In this document: one piece after another, positions 1 through 7,734 of the stretch
Layout of the letters: the number at the start of each line of letters is the position of its first letter
How positions within the stretch are numbered: the stretch's first letter is position 1
Assembly (NCBI GenBank): GCA_963747735.1
Contig: CAVVGE010000007.1
Span: forward strand, 672,846-736,845
Origin: AP-15 sp963747735
Lineage (GTDB): Bacteria; Pseudomonadota; Alphaproteobacteria; ATCC43930; CGMCC-115725
Direction: 5' to 3'
DNA: 64,000 nucleotides
The notes under the pieces: generated by a model
What the model was told of the DNA's origin: nothing
Database searches by the model: none
The model's input: only the letters and a program-made list of their open reading frames with translations
Translations under genes and position numbers: made by a program

Positions 1-144
1 GTCGAGGCCGGGCGGCGCCTTCTCCGCAAACCGGTCTACTGCGAAAAGCCGGCGATAGCGGTCGAGCGCGGCGGCTTCTTCGGCCGGCGTCAATCCCTCG
101 CCTTCGCGACCCCACCCGAAATGCTTTAGCCGCCCCTCAGCCAT
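1..144 (-). CDS. FAD-linked oxidase, N-terminus (partial, runs off the window)
   Basis: Only the first 48 codons are visible. They start at an ATG at 142-144 and remain open to the window edge. The N-terminus contains the block KHFGWGREGEGLTPAEEAAA, followed by a D-R-Y-x-x-L-F-x-V-D-R-F segment. I recognise this arrangement from FAD-binding oxidases of the glycolate oxidase / alkyl-dihydroxyacetonephosphate synthase type, but the FAD domain itself lies outside the window. The gene is divergent from the secretion transporter that starts at 220, so the 75 bp between them probably holds both promoters. The assignment is family-level and tentative. Confidence 0.45.
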   Translation of the reverse strand, partial: MAEGRLKHFGWGREGEGLTPAEEAAALDRYRRLFAVDRFAEKAPPGLD

Positions 145-219
145 CCTCGCCCAACCCCTTGGCGAATCGCCATTGCCGCAGAATAGACCCGATTCGCGAC
201 CGCGTGCCATACTCGCGCA

Positions 220-2025
220 ATGCGGCCCCCGGCGACAGAGCTGGCGCAACTCCGCTCGCCCCGGTGCCGCGGCCTGGCCGGAGCGGCGATGCTGTGGGTC
301 GCTGCGCTGCTGTGGGTCGCTGCGCTGCTGTGGGTTGCTGCCGGTGCCGGCGCGCTCGCCCAGACCGCGGGGGTGGCGCCGCCGCCGTCGCTGCCCGAGC
401 ACCGCGGCGCCCCGGTCCTGCCGGAGCTGCAGCCGGGCGCGCCGCCGCCGCCGAGCCTGGCGTTGCCCGCCCCGCCCCAGCCCGCGACCGCACCGCCGCA
501 GGCCGCGACCGCACCGGCGTTGCGCGCCGGGCCGCGCTTTGTGCTGCGCGAGGTCAAGGTCACCGGCAACACGGTCATCGACGAAGCGTCGATTCGCGCT
601 GTCGTCGCCCCCTATCTCGGCAAGCCGGTCGGCACTGGCGAGCTCGAAGAGATCCGCCGCAAATTCACCCAGCTTTATATCGGCCGCGGCTACATCAACT
701 CCGGCGCGGTGCTGCCGGACCAGAATGTCGCCGGCGGGGTGGTCGCCTACCGCTTTGTCGAGGGGCGCGCGACCGAGATCGACGTCACCGGCGCGGAGCA
801 CTTCAACCCCGAATATTTCCGCTCGCGGCTCGCCCGCGCCGCCGCAGCGCCGCTCGACATCGCCAGCATCGAAGCGGAGCAGCAGATCCTGCTGCAAGAC
901 CCGCTGCTGCGCCGGCTCAATATCGAATTGGCGCCCGGCCTGGTGCCGGGCGAGGCAAAGCTCGGCGCCGATGTGCTCGAAGCGCCGCGCTATTCGTTGT
1001 CGGCCCAGATCGCCGACGACCAGTCGCCGACGGTGGGTGCCACGCGCGGCCAATTGCTCGGCAGCTTTGCCAACATTCTCGGCGTCGGCGACATCCTGAC
1101 CGCGGAATACGGCCGCAGCCAGGCATTGAACGACGGCTTTGTCGGCTATTCGGTGCCGCTTGCGAGCGACGATACCCGGCTCAACCTGCGCTACGACAAA
1201 AACGGCACCGTCGTCGTCACGCCCGGTCTCGGCCCCCTCGACATCGCCAGCAGCTATTCGAGTGTCGCGGTCGGGTTAAGCCGCCCGTTCTACCGGACCG
1301 CGGAACAGGATTTGACGCTCGGCATCAGCCTCGAGCGGCGGCGCGAGCAGACATTTCTGCTCGGCATGCCGTTCGACTTCACCACGGGCTCGGTCGATGG
1401 GATGACCAATGTGACCGCGCTCCGGCTGTCACAGAGCTGGCTCGACCGCAATGCCGAGCGCGCGCTCGCCTTGCGCTCGACCTTCAGCTTTGGGCTGCAA
1501 GCGCTGGGCGCCACGGTGACCGATGTGGCGCCGAGCGGACAATTCTTCGCGTGGCTCGGGCAGGCGCAATATGTGCGCCGCATCTTCAAGGATTGGGAGG
1601 GTCTGGTGCGCGGCGACCTTCAGCTCGCCGACCGGCCGCTGTTCCAGATCGAGCAGTTCGCGCTCGGCGGCATCGACACGGTGCGCGGCTATCGTGAATA
1701 TTTGACCGTCACCGACGATGCGGCCCTCGCCTCGGCCGAATTGCACATCCCGGTCGGCAGGCTGCGGGTCCCCTATCTGGCCAAGACCGACGACGCCGGC
1801 ACCCTCCAGATCGTGCCGTTTTTCGATTACGGCCGCGGCTGGAACGTCGATCGGCCGACCCCGTTCCCACCGAGCATCGCCGGGGTGGGAATGGGGCTGC
1901 GCTGGCTCGTGGGCTCGGGTGTCACGGCCGAATTCTATTACGGCAAGGCCTTGCGCCACGTCGATGTCGGCGACTCGCTCGAAGATCGCGGCATCTATTT
2001 CCGTCTGACCACCAGCTTTTTCTAG
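220..2025 (+). CDS. ShlB/FhaC/HecB-type two-partner secretion transporter (TpsB)
   Basis: This outer-membrane beta-barrel exports a large partner exoprotein across the outer membrane. Residues 1-47 form a signal peptide with arginines in the n-region and cleavage predicted after ALA-47. Residues 53-100 are a proline/alanine-rich linker. A POTRA domain follows at about 107-185, starting FVLREVKVTGNTVID, and the remainder is a ShlB-type barrel ending in an aromatic C-terminus (TTSFF), as is usual for Omp85-like barrels. The length of 601 residues is normal for the family. No TpsA exoprotein gene is visible in the window. The stop codon overlaps that of the convergent DUF928 gene in a shared CTAG. 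DUF928 proteins are often found near such transporters, which suggests a functional link. An ATG at 289 is an alternative start but would give a signal peptide without positive charge. Confidence 0.88.
   Translation: MRPPATELAQLRSPRCRGLAGAAMLWVAALLWVAALLWVAAGAGALAQTAGVAPPPSLPEHRGAPVLPELQPGAPPPPSLALPAPPQPATAPPQAATAPALRAGPRFVLREVKVTGNTVIDEASIRAVVAPYLGKPVGTGELEEIRRKFTQLYIGRGYINSGAVLPDQNVAGGVVAYRFVEGRATEIDVTGAEHFNPEYFRSRLARAAAAPLDIASIEAEQQILLQDPLLRRLNIELAPGLVPGEAKLGADVLEAPRYSLSAQIADDQSPTVGATRGQLLGSFANILGVGDILTAEYGRSQALNDGFVGYSVPLASDDTRLNLRYDKNGTVVVTPGLGPLDIASSYSSVAVGLSRPFYRTAEQDLTLGISLERRREQTFLLGMPFDFTTGSVDGMTNVTALRLSQSWLDRNAERALALRSTFSFGLQALGATVTDVAPSGQFFAWLGQAQYVRRIFKDWEGLVRGDLQLADRPLFQIEQFALGGIDTVRGYREYLTVTDDAALASAELHIPVGRLRVPYLAKTDDAGTLQIVPFFDYGRGWNVDRPTPFPPSIAGVGMGLRWLVGSGVTAEFYYGKALRHVDVGDSLEDRGIYFRLTTSFF
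292..342 (+). repeat. 18-bp tandem repeat in the TpsB signal peptide
   Basis: The unit ctgtgggtcgctgcgctg occurs at 292-309 and 310-327, with a slightly diverged third copy from 328. It encodes LWVAAL repeated about three times and forms the hydrophobic core of the signal peptide. Copy-number change would lengthen or shorten the core in steps of six residues without breaking the frame. Confidence 0.85.
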
Positions 2026-2768
2026 CGTCGCGGCGGCGCCGGGCCGGCCGCGGCGCGGCGGTCGTATGCGGCCGGGGCGGCAAGGCCGACTTCGGCCATC
2101 AGCGCATCGAGCGCCGCGTGGCGGTCGACAGGTTCGGCGGCCGCGGCGGCGACGGCATCGTACCACAGGCCGGCCCGAGCGAAGGCGGCGGCGCGGCGCG
2201 GCGCGGGTGCCGCATACACGGCCCCGGCGAGGGCCGGATCGGGTGCGGCGACCAGCAAGGAGGCGCTGGCGACGACGTCGCGCGCCGGGGTGTTGGGATC
2301 GAGGACCGCCGACACCGACCACGTATAGATGATCCCGGGTGCCAGCCGCACCCGATAGTCGGCGACCGAGAGGCCATGGACGCCGGCCGCGCGCGGCGGC
2401 GGGATATTGGCTTCGAGCACCGGGGCCGGCTGCCCCGGCGCGCGGATCGTGAGCCGGGTCGGCCACGCAACCGGCCCCGATACAAAATAATAGAGGGTCG
2501 GGGTCGGGCTGAGGCTCAGCCCGGTATGGTCGCGCGGCGCCAACAGCTCGATCGTCGGGTTCGAGGCCGCGAGCTTGACGGTGCCGCGCGAGGCGCCGCC
2601 GACGCGCCCGCCGGGGGCGCCGCGCGGCGGCGGCTTGTAGACCGGCAATGCCGCATCCTGTTGCGCGGCCGGCTCGGCGGTGTCGGTTTGCGCCCGAGAC
2701 GCCGGCGCCAGCGCCAAGCCTGCGAGCGACGCGAGGACAGCCAGCCGAATAAGCGGGCGCCGGGTCAT
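2022..2768 (-). CDS. DUF928 domain protein, secreted
   Basis: The 248-residue protein has a signal peptide (residues 1-26, cleavage near SRAQ) and then a DUF928-like body. It has a basic glycine/proline-rich stretch, the segment TIELLAPRDHTGLSLSPTPT, and a long extracellular-type beta region. The function of DUF928 is unknown. It frequently accompanies two-partner secretion or CHAT-domain genes, and here it converges on a TpsB gene with a 4-bp overlap of stop codons. The start at 2766-2768 lies only 7 bp from the end of an IS1182-type element, so the region normally carrying the ribosome-binding site and promoter has been replaced by IS sequence. Expression may therefore be lost or driven from the IS. 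Confidence 0.75.
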   Translation of the reverse strand: MTRRPLIRLAVLASLAGLALAPASRAQTDTAEPAAQQDAALPVYKPPPRGAPGGRVGGASRGTVKLAASNPTIELLAPRDHTGLSLSPTPTLYYFVSGPVAWPTRLTIRAPGQPAPVLEANIPPPRAAGVHGLSVADYRVRLAPGIIYTWSVSAVLDPNTPARDVVASASLLVAAPDPALAGAVYAAPAPRRAAAFARAGLWYDAVAAAAAEPVDRHAALDALMAEVGLAAPAAYDRRAAAGPAPPRR

Positions 2769-2822
2769 GCGCTAGCAGCCTGTCGGGTTGGTGTGTTGTG
2801 GCGGGTGAGATGTGCCCGCTTG

Positions 2823-2933
2823 GCCCAGTTTAGGCCGGCCGCAGGTTATGCAGTCTGCGGCGGGCTCGCCGGTCACGGTCACCTACCAGGCGCAGCCCAG
2901 TTTAGGCCGGCCGCAGGTTATGCAGTCTGCGGC
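2823..2933 (+). repeat. 39-bp direct repeat at the 3' end of the IS1182 transposase
   Basis: The sequence that starts gcccagtttaggccggccgc occurs at 2823-2861 and again, identically, at 2895-2933, a period of 72 bp. It spans the last codons and stop of the transposase, so the copy nearer the IS end is a duplicated non-coding tail. Confidence 0.85.
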
Positions 2934-4268
2934 AGTTGTAGGCGAGGGCGATCAACAGCCACTCGGTGGCGACGTTTTGCCGGCCGCGCAGGTGGAAGCG
3001 GGTGAACCCGATCGCGCTCTTGATGATGCCGAAGACCGGCTCGACAGTCTGTTTGCGTTTTTTGTAGCGGGCTTTGCCATCTTCGCTCTCCAGCCTGGCC
3101 TTCATCGCCAGGCGCCACGGTTCGGTGATGCGGCGCTCGGGCTTGGGTTCGGGCGGCGGGCGGAAGTCGTAAGGCCGGTGCGGCTGGGTGCGGGCGATCG
3201 CCACCAAGGGCTCGATGCCGCAGGCTTGGAGTTCGGCGACGGCCGGGCCGCCGGCATAGCCGGCATCGGCCAACACTGTCTGCGGCAGGCCGACCGTCTC
3301 CCGCATCGCCAGGACCGTGGCCGCGAAGGTCGGCTGGTCGCTCGGGGTGGTAGCCATGTTGGTCGCCAGGATGAGCTGCGTCCCCTCGGCGCAGACCACC
3401 GCCTGAGCGTTGTAGGCTTGGCGGTATTCATGCGCTTTGGACTTGCGCATCAGCTGTGAATCGGGGTCGGTCAGAGCCTGCCCCGGCGCAGGCCGGGGTT
3501 GGTCTGTCGATCGGGCCGCGGCGTTGCGTCGGGCGGCTTGGGCGGCTGGCCGCCGCGCCCGGTCTTGGCCTCCCAGGCTGCCTTCCTGGCTTCATATTGC
3601 GGGCGTTCGGCCTCGGCCTCGGCCTTGGCTTCCGCTTCCAACCGCGCGCAGGCAGCGTCGAGCTTCGCCTTGAGCGCCTCGCGCCGGGCGATCTCCGCCG
3701 GCAGCGCCTGCGGGTCGATGTCCTCGGCATCGGCCGCCTCGGCCTTGGCGGTCAACGCGGCGATGTCGGCCGCGAGCTTCGCCCGCAGCGCCCGCGCCCG
3801 ATCGTACCGCAGCGAGCGGATCTTCGAGGCATTGGCATCGATCTTGGTCCCGTCGATCGACACCGTGCCCAGCCGCAGCAGCCCCATCTCGCGCGCCAGC
3901 AGCAGAACCTGCAAAAACGCCGCTTCAAACGCCGGCTTGCTGGTCCGCCGAAAGTTGGCGATCGTGTCGTGGTCGGGATGCGTGTTGGCGGCGATAAAAC
4001 GGGTGCCGACGTCCCGGTACGTCGCCCGCTCGATCCGCCGCGAGGAGAAGACGCCGTTGGCATGGCTGTAGACGAGCAGCGCCAGCATCAGCCGCGGATG
4101 GTATTGCGGCTTACCGCTGGGCCGGGCGTTGGTGTGAAACGCCGCCAGCCGCACCCGCTCCACCGCCGCCACGATAAAATGCGCGATATCGTTCGCCGGC
4201 AGCCAATCCTTCACATCCGGCGGCAGCAGAAACGGCTGCTCGCGATCAAACGGCATATAGGTCGTCAT
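2902..4268 (-). pseudogene. IS1182-family transposase, frameshifted
   Basis: This is a DDE transposase of the IS1182 type. The N-terminal part starts MTTYMPFDREQPFLLPPDVK at 4268 and includes the catalytic-core segment TVSIDGTKIDANASK. It runs in frame to a stop at 3471. The C-terminal part (TDPDSQLMRKSKAHEYRQAY, then the second-aspartate region VLADAGY and the last acidic block EPVFGIIK) continues in the -1 frame to 2902. The total length, about 455 codons, matches an intact family member with one base missing near 3470. The break falls just after a GC-rich hairpin (CCCCGG-N6-CCGGGG). I see no canonical slippery heptamer, so I favour mutation over programmed frameshifting. The start at 4268 is preferred because the 4328 alternative would read through the inverted repeat. 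Confidence 0.85.
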
Positions 4269-4344
4269 CGCTATATCCGGTGGTCTCCCCAACCATATCC
4301 ACTGTATCATGATCAAACCCGCCGTCAATCCGACAGGCTGCTAG

Positions 4345-5374
4345 ATGTGAACTCTCAATAGGTTGTCCATCCGGTCCGGACCGAGGAAGCTGAAGGTGTC
4401 GAATCTTTGGCGATCCCGGGGGACCGGATGAACGTTGATCAGAATGCCCGCCTGACCTGTCACAGTCGAGCCGAACTGGTGCGGCGGGTGCTGGTCGAAG
4501 GTCAGACGCCCATGGCAGTGGCCACTGCCATGGGCGTCTCGGCAAAAACGGCCAGCAAGTGGGTCGCCCGCTTTGTGGCCGAAGGCGTTGCCGGCCTGGT
4601 CGATCGCTCCTCGCGGCCGCATCGCCTCTACCGGCCGACCTCTGAAACGACGGCCGAGCGGATTGAAGCCCTGCGCCGCCAGCGCTGGACCGGCGAGCAG
4701 ATCGCCCGCGAAACCGGCGTCTCGCCGGCCACGGTCAGCCGGGTTCTGAAGCGTCTCGGCCTGAGCCGGATGAAGGACCTGGAGCCGGCTGCGCCGGTGA
4801 TTCGCTACGAACGCAAAGCGCCCGGCGAGATGATCCATATCGACATCAAAAAGCTCGGCCGTTTCCAGCAAGTTGGTCACCGCATCACCGGCGATCGCCA
4901 GAGCAACAGCCGCGGCATCGGCTGGGAATTTGTCCATGTCTGCATCGACGATGCCTCGCGCATCGCCTTCTCCCAGATCATGCCCGATGAGACCAAACAA
5001 AGCGCCATCGCCTTCCTCAAGGCGGCGCTGGCCTACTACCACACTCTCGGCATCACGGTTGTCCGGGTGATGACCGACAACGGCTCATGCTACAGGGCGT
5101 TCGACTTCCGTGACGCCTGCCGCGATCTCGGGCTCAAACACGTCCGCACCAAGCCCTACACGCCAAAGACCAACGGCAAGGCCGAGCGCTTCATCCAGAC
5201 CGCCCTCAGGGAGTGGGCTTATGCACAGGCCTACCCCACCTCGCAGCGCCGCGCCCAGGAATTGCCCTTCTGGCTGCATCGATACAACTGGCATCGACCG
5301 CACAGCGGGATAAAATCCCAAACGCCCATCAGCCGCCTCGCCCTCTCCAAGGACAACCTATTGAGGCTCCACAA
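4345..5374 (+). mobile_element. IS481-family insertion sequence, complete ends
   Basis: The element is about 1030 bp. Its ends are related inverted repeats: the left end reads TGTGAACTCTCAATAGGTTG from 4346, and the right end read in reverse gives TGTGGAGCCTCAATAGGTTG, 17 of 20 matching. CTAG lies at both borders (4341-4344 and 5375-5378). IS481 of Bordetella is known to insert at NCTAGN sites. It contains one intact transposase gene. Confidence 0.88.
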
Positions 5375-5378
5375 CTAG
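4428..5378 (+). CDS. IS481-family transposase
   Basis: The 316-residue DDE transposase begins MNVDQNARLTCHSRAELVRR, the usual start of the family. A helix-turn-helix region follows (MAVATAMGVSAKTASKWVAR), then a second HTH (GEQIARETGVSPATVSRVLK), then an rve integrase core. Catalytic acidic residues are visible in IHIDIKKL, VMTDNGS and NGKAERF. The frame is intact, so the element may be active. The TAG stop codon at 5376-5378 is not inside the element. It is supplied by the flanking CTAG. An in-frame ATG at 4407 exists, but the 4428 start fits the family better. Confidence 0.92.
   Translation: MNVDQNARLTCHSRAELVRRVLVEGQTPMAVATAMGVSAKTASKWVARFVAEGVAGLVDRSSRPHRLYRPTSETTAERIEALRRQRWTGEQIARETGVSPATVSRVLKRLGLSRMKDLEPAAPVIRYERKAPGEMIHIDIKKLGRFQQVGHRITGDRQSNSRGIGWEFVHVCIDDASRIAFSQIMPDETKQSAIAFLKAALAYYHTLGITVVRVMTDNGSCYRAFDFRDACRDLGLKHVRTKPYTPKTNGKAERFIQTALREWAYAQAYPTSQRRAQELPFWLHRYNWHRPHSGIKSQTPISRLALSKDNLLRLHN
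4504..4539 (+). repeat. 36-bp perfect palindrome inside the IS481 transposase gene
   Basis: The left half AGACGCCCATGGCAGTGG (4504-4521) is followed without spacer by its exact reverse complement (4522-4539). It lies in the coding sequence for QTPMAVATAMGVS in the first helix-turn-helix, about 75 bp after the start codon. In mRNA it could fold into a very stable hairpin near the translation start. Confidence 0.9.
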
Positions 5379-5551
5379 CTGCCGCCGGTTTTCACACAGC
5401 TTTTATACGCACCGAGGCGACCCGCGTTTATCTTTGCCCGCTCAACAGGGCCGCCGACCTACCTGATCTATAATTCGGCCCCAATCGTAAAATTGGTTGC
5501 GTAAATCGCCTTGAGCTGGCGAGCCCTTGAGATCGCGCCTCGTTGCGCGCG

Positions 5552-5926
5552 CTACCAAACGATCTCGACCCCGTAGGCGGCAAACGCACGGTCGCTGGTG
5601 ACGATTGGTATCCGTTCGGCGAGCGCTTGCGCGATCAGGAGCCGGTCGAATGGGTCGCGGTGGTGCAGCGGCAAGCCGTCGAGCGCGCGCAAATGGTCGT
5701 AAGTGACCGTGAGCAGGTCGAACTCCTCCTCCGCCATGACCTGCTCGAAGTCATCGAGAAACTGGAGCTTCCCCGAGCCGCGCTTGATGGCGATCTCCCA
5801 CAGAGAGGCGATACTGATGACGATTTCATTGTCCGGGTTGCAAATCTGGTCGCTCACCTGGGTGGGAAGCTTTGGGGACTCGTCGCGCCACCACAGGAAC
5901 GCATTCGTATCGAGAAGGAGCCTCAA
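5552..5926 (-). CDS. PIN-domain toxin (VapC-like ribonuclease)
   Basis: The 124-residue protein has the acidic residues of a PIN domain: the N-terminal LLLDTNAF, the central SLWEIAIK, and the C-terminal DPFDRLLIAQA and VTSDRAF. PIN toxins cleave RNA, often tRNA or rRNA, when their antitoxin is degraded. The gene overlaps the upstream antitoxin by 4 bp (ATGA), so the two are translationally coupled. The length and the phrase LPLHHRDPFDR are typical of the type II toxin-antitoxin PIN subgroup paired with Phd/YefM-like antitoxins. Confidence 0.9.
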   Translation of the reverse strand: MRLLLDTNAFLWWRDESPKLPTQVSDQICNPDNEIVISIASLWEIAIKRGSGKLQFLDDFEQVMAEEEFDLLTVTYDHLRALDGLPLHHRDPFDRLLIAQALAERIPIVTSDRAFAAYGVEIVW

Positions 5927-6162
5927 AGCGGCTGCTCGAACAATTCGGTGATTTCCTCGTCGGTGAACTCGAAATCGGGACCGATCCAGATCTTGCCCTT
6001 GCCGCGTCCGGGCACGCGCGGCTGGCGTTCCTTGCTGACCGGAACCAGCCGCACCAAAGGCTCGCCGTTGCGCGCGATCACCACTTCTTCGCCGGCCAGC
6101 GCACGCGCCACCAAGCGCGACAGCGACGTCTTCGCCTGATGCATGTTGACGAGCTCGGTCAT
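5923..6162 (-). CDS. Phd/YefM-type antitoxin of the PIN toxin
   Basis: The 79-residue protein has the Phd/YefM N-terminal DNA-binding fold (VNMHQAKTSLSRLVARALAG followed by EEVVIARNGEPLVRLVPV). Its acidic tail, DFEFTDEEITELFE, is the likely toxin-binding segment. It probably neutralises the PIN toxin by direct binding and represses the operon. A perfect inverted repeat sits 13 bp upstream of the start. Confidence 0.88.
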   Translation of the reverse strand: MTELVNMHQAKTSLSRLVARALAGEEVVIARNGEPLVRLVPVSKERQPRVPGRGKGKIWIGPDFEFTDEEITELFEQPL

Positions 6163-6174
6163 CTCAGTTCCCGA

Positions 6175-6191
6175 TTAGCTAATCTAGCTAA
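6175..6191 (-). promoter_or_regulatory. candidate autoregulatory operator of the PIN toxin-antitoxin operon
   Basis: TTAGCTA-ATC-TAGCTAA is a perfect 7-bp inverted repeat with a 3-bp spacer, 13-29 bp upstream of the antitoxin start. It is strikingly AT-rich against its surroundings. Its position fits the operator bound by the antitoxin or by the toxin-antitoxin complex. Confidence 0.6.
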
Positions 6192-6226
6192 CTTAATCGC
6201 TGTCGCGGCCGGTGTCAAAGACCGGC

Positions 6227-7723
6227 TCAGCTCGACGGCCGGACGCGGGCTTTTGCCATGTCGCTCTTGGTCGGACAGGCCATGTTCGGCGGCGGCTCCT
6301 CGCCCGCGATCGGCGGCTCGGCGGTACCGAGATCGGCGAGCAAGGCGCGCCAGCACGGGTGGCGGCGCAGCAGAAAGCGGCCCGCCTCCTCGGTCGTCTG
6401 CAATTGCGCGGGGGTCAAGGTCCAGAGCGTCGGCACGGCCTTGGCTTCGGCGCGCAAGGCGCGATGCGCCGGCGTGTCGGCCGGGATCTGGTCATAGTCG
6501 ATGGTGATTCCGTAGACCTGCATTCCGCCGAACCGGGCCGTGCCCGTGGCCGCCGCCTGCGCCAGCTCGCCGAGCAATGCGGACAGCGCGGTCTGCGAAT
6601 TGGCGGTGTTGGCATCGATCGGCACCGAGGTCACCGCCTTGATCTGATCGATCAGTCCCGGCTGCTGCGGTTGCTGATAGAGCCCGTTCGGCGGATCGGC
6701 GCGGGCATTGACGACAATGACGACAAGCCGGCGGATCCGGCCTTCGTTGATCGCGCGCAAGATGCCGGCATCGTCATAGGGGGCGATCAATGCTGTGCGC
6801 AGCGATTGGATGCCAAGATTGTCGGCCAGCCCGCCATCGAGAAAATAGAGATAGTCGATGTCGCGAAAGGCTCCCGGCCGGTGCCGCAGATCGTTGGTAT
6901 AGCGCGCGTCGCGGAATTGCGGCAGGTTGAGATAGGGCGTGTACGGGTTTGACAAATCGGCTGCGGCCCAGGCGCCGCTGCGCAGCCGGCCCTGGCAGCC
7001 GGCCGAATAGTTCTGAAACGAAACCGGGGTCAAGAGGATCGGGAACGCCGCCGAGGCCGCCACCGCGCTGGCGATCGGCAAGGTGTCGTATTTCGAGCAG
7101 ACATCGTCGAAGCGGCGCGGCACCATTGCAAAGGTCTGCCCGCCGGCCATGTCGGTCGCGTTCAGCACGATATAGGGCTTGCCCGGCTGGTTCAGCGCCG
7201 CCAGCGGCTGGTCATGAAACAGGCGCTGATTGAACAGCGCCTCCAGCTCCTCGATCGCCGTCACCTTGCCGGTTACGAGGCTGAGCCAGGTGACCAAGTT
7301 CACCACGTCGAGCTCCAGCGCTTTCATATTGTCTTCGACGAGAAAACCGCTGCGCAGCGCATTGAGGTCGCCGTCCCAATGACCGGGGCCGCGGTGCAGG
7401 CCGAACCATGCGGCGGTGACGCTGCCACCCGACACCGACGACACCAGCTTTACGTCCTCGCTCAAGACATGGCGACGATCGCCGGCGGGGTAGCTCGTCC
7501 GGGCCATCTCGCGCAGCACCGCTTCGGCCAATGCCGCGGCACGCGAGCCGCCACCCGAGAAGGTCATCAATATAACCGGGCGGTCCGGGCTCGCCGGGAG
7601 AATGCTGCGCCGGTCGGGGTTGGCATCGCCGGCGCGCAGCGGGGTGTTTTCAAAATGCGTGCCGGCGCACCCGCCGAGGAGCAGCAGGCACAAGGTCGGC
7701 AACCATCTCTTTCTTCGGGCCAT
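6227..7723 (-). CDS. patatin-like phospholipase lipoprotein
   Basis: The 498-residue protein carries a lipoprotein signal with lipobox L-G-G-C at residues 16-19, so it is probably anchored in a membrane facing the periplasm. The patatin domain follows: oxyanion loop FSGGGSRAAA (55-64), nucleophile Ser98 in SSVSGGS, and the catalytic aspartate D296 in FLDGGLADNLG. The nucleophile elbow has Ser where the family usually has Gly. Such enzymes hydrolyse ester bonds of phospholipids. A small gene of 71 codons lies 11 bp upstream in the same direction and is probably co-transcribed. Confidence 0.88.
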   Translation of the reverse strand: MARRKRWLPTLCLLLLGGCAGTHFENTPLRAGDANPDRRSILPASPDRPVILMTFSGGGSRAAALAEAVLREMARTSYPAGDRRHVLSEDVKLVSSVSGGSVTAAWFGLHRGPGHWDGDLNALRSGFLVEDNMKALELDVVNLVTWLSLVTGKVTAIEELEALFNQRLFHDQPLAALNQPGKPYIVLNATDMAGGQTFAMVPRRFDDVCSKYDTLPIASAVAASAAFPILLTPVSFQNYSAGCQGRLRSGAWAAADLSNPYTPYLNLPQFRDARYTNDLRHRPGAFRDIDYLYFLDGGLADNLGIQSLRTALIAPYDDAGILRAINEGRIRRLVVIVVNARADPPNGLYQQPQQPGLIDQIKAVTSVPIDANTANSQTALSALLGELAQAAATGTARFGGMQVYGITIDYDQIPADTPAHRALRAEAKAVPTLWTLTPAQLQTTEEAGRFLLRRHPCWRALLADLGTAEPPIAGEEPPPNMACPTKSDMAKARVRPSS

Positions 7724-7734
7724 CGGGGCGCTCG

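Larger units (their letters stand above)
2776..4340 (-). mobile_element. IS1182-family insertion sequence, complete ends
   Basis: The element is 1565 bp. Its left end CAGCCTGTCGGGTTG (2776-2790) and right end CAATCCGACAGGCTG (4326-4340) form 15-bp terminal inverted repeats with one mismatch. It is bordered by CTAG at 2772-2775 and 4341-4344, which I read as a 4-bp target duplication. It carries one transposase gene on the minus strand, interrupted by a frameshift. Its right border CTAG is shared with the left border of the next IS. Confidence 0.9.

Noticed and set aside
2823..2933. A possible CRISPR-like repeat pair
   Set aside because: Only two copies exist, they lie at the end of a transposase gene, and there is no cas gene nearby.
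3440..3490. Programmed -1 frameshift in the IS1182 transposase
   Set aside because: A GC hairpin is present but there is no slippery heptamer before it, and family members normally have a single frame.
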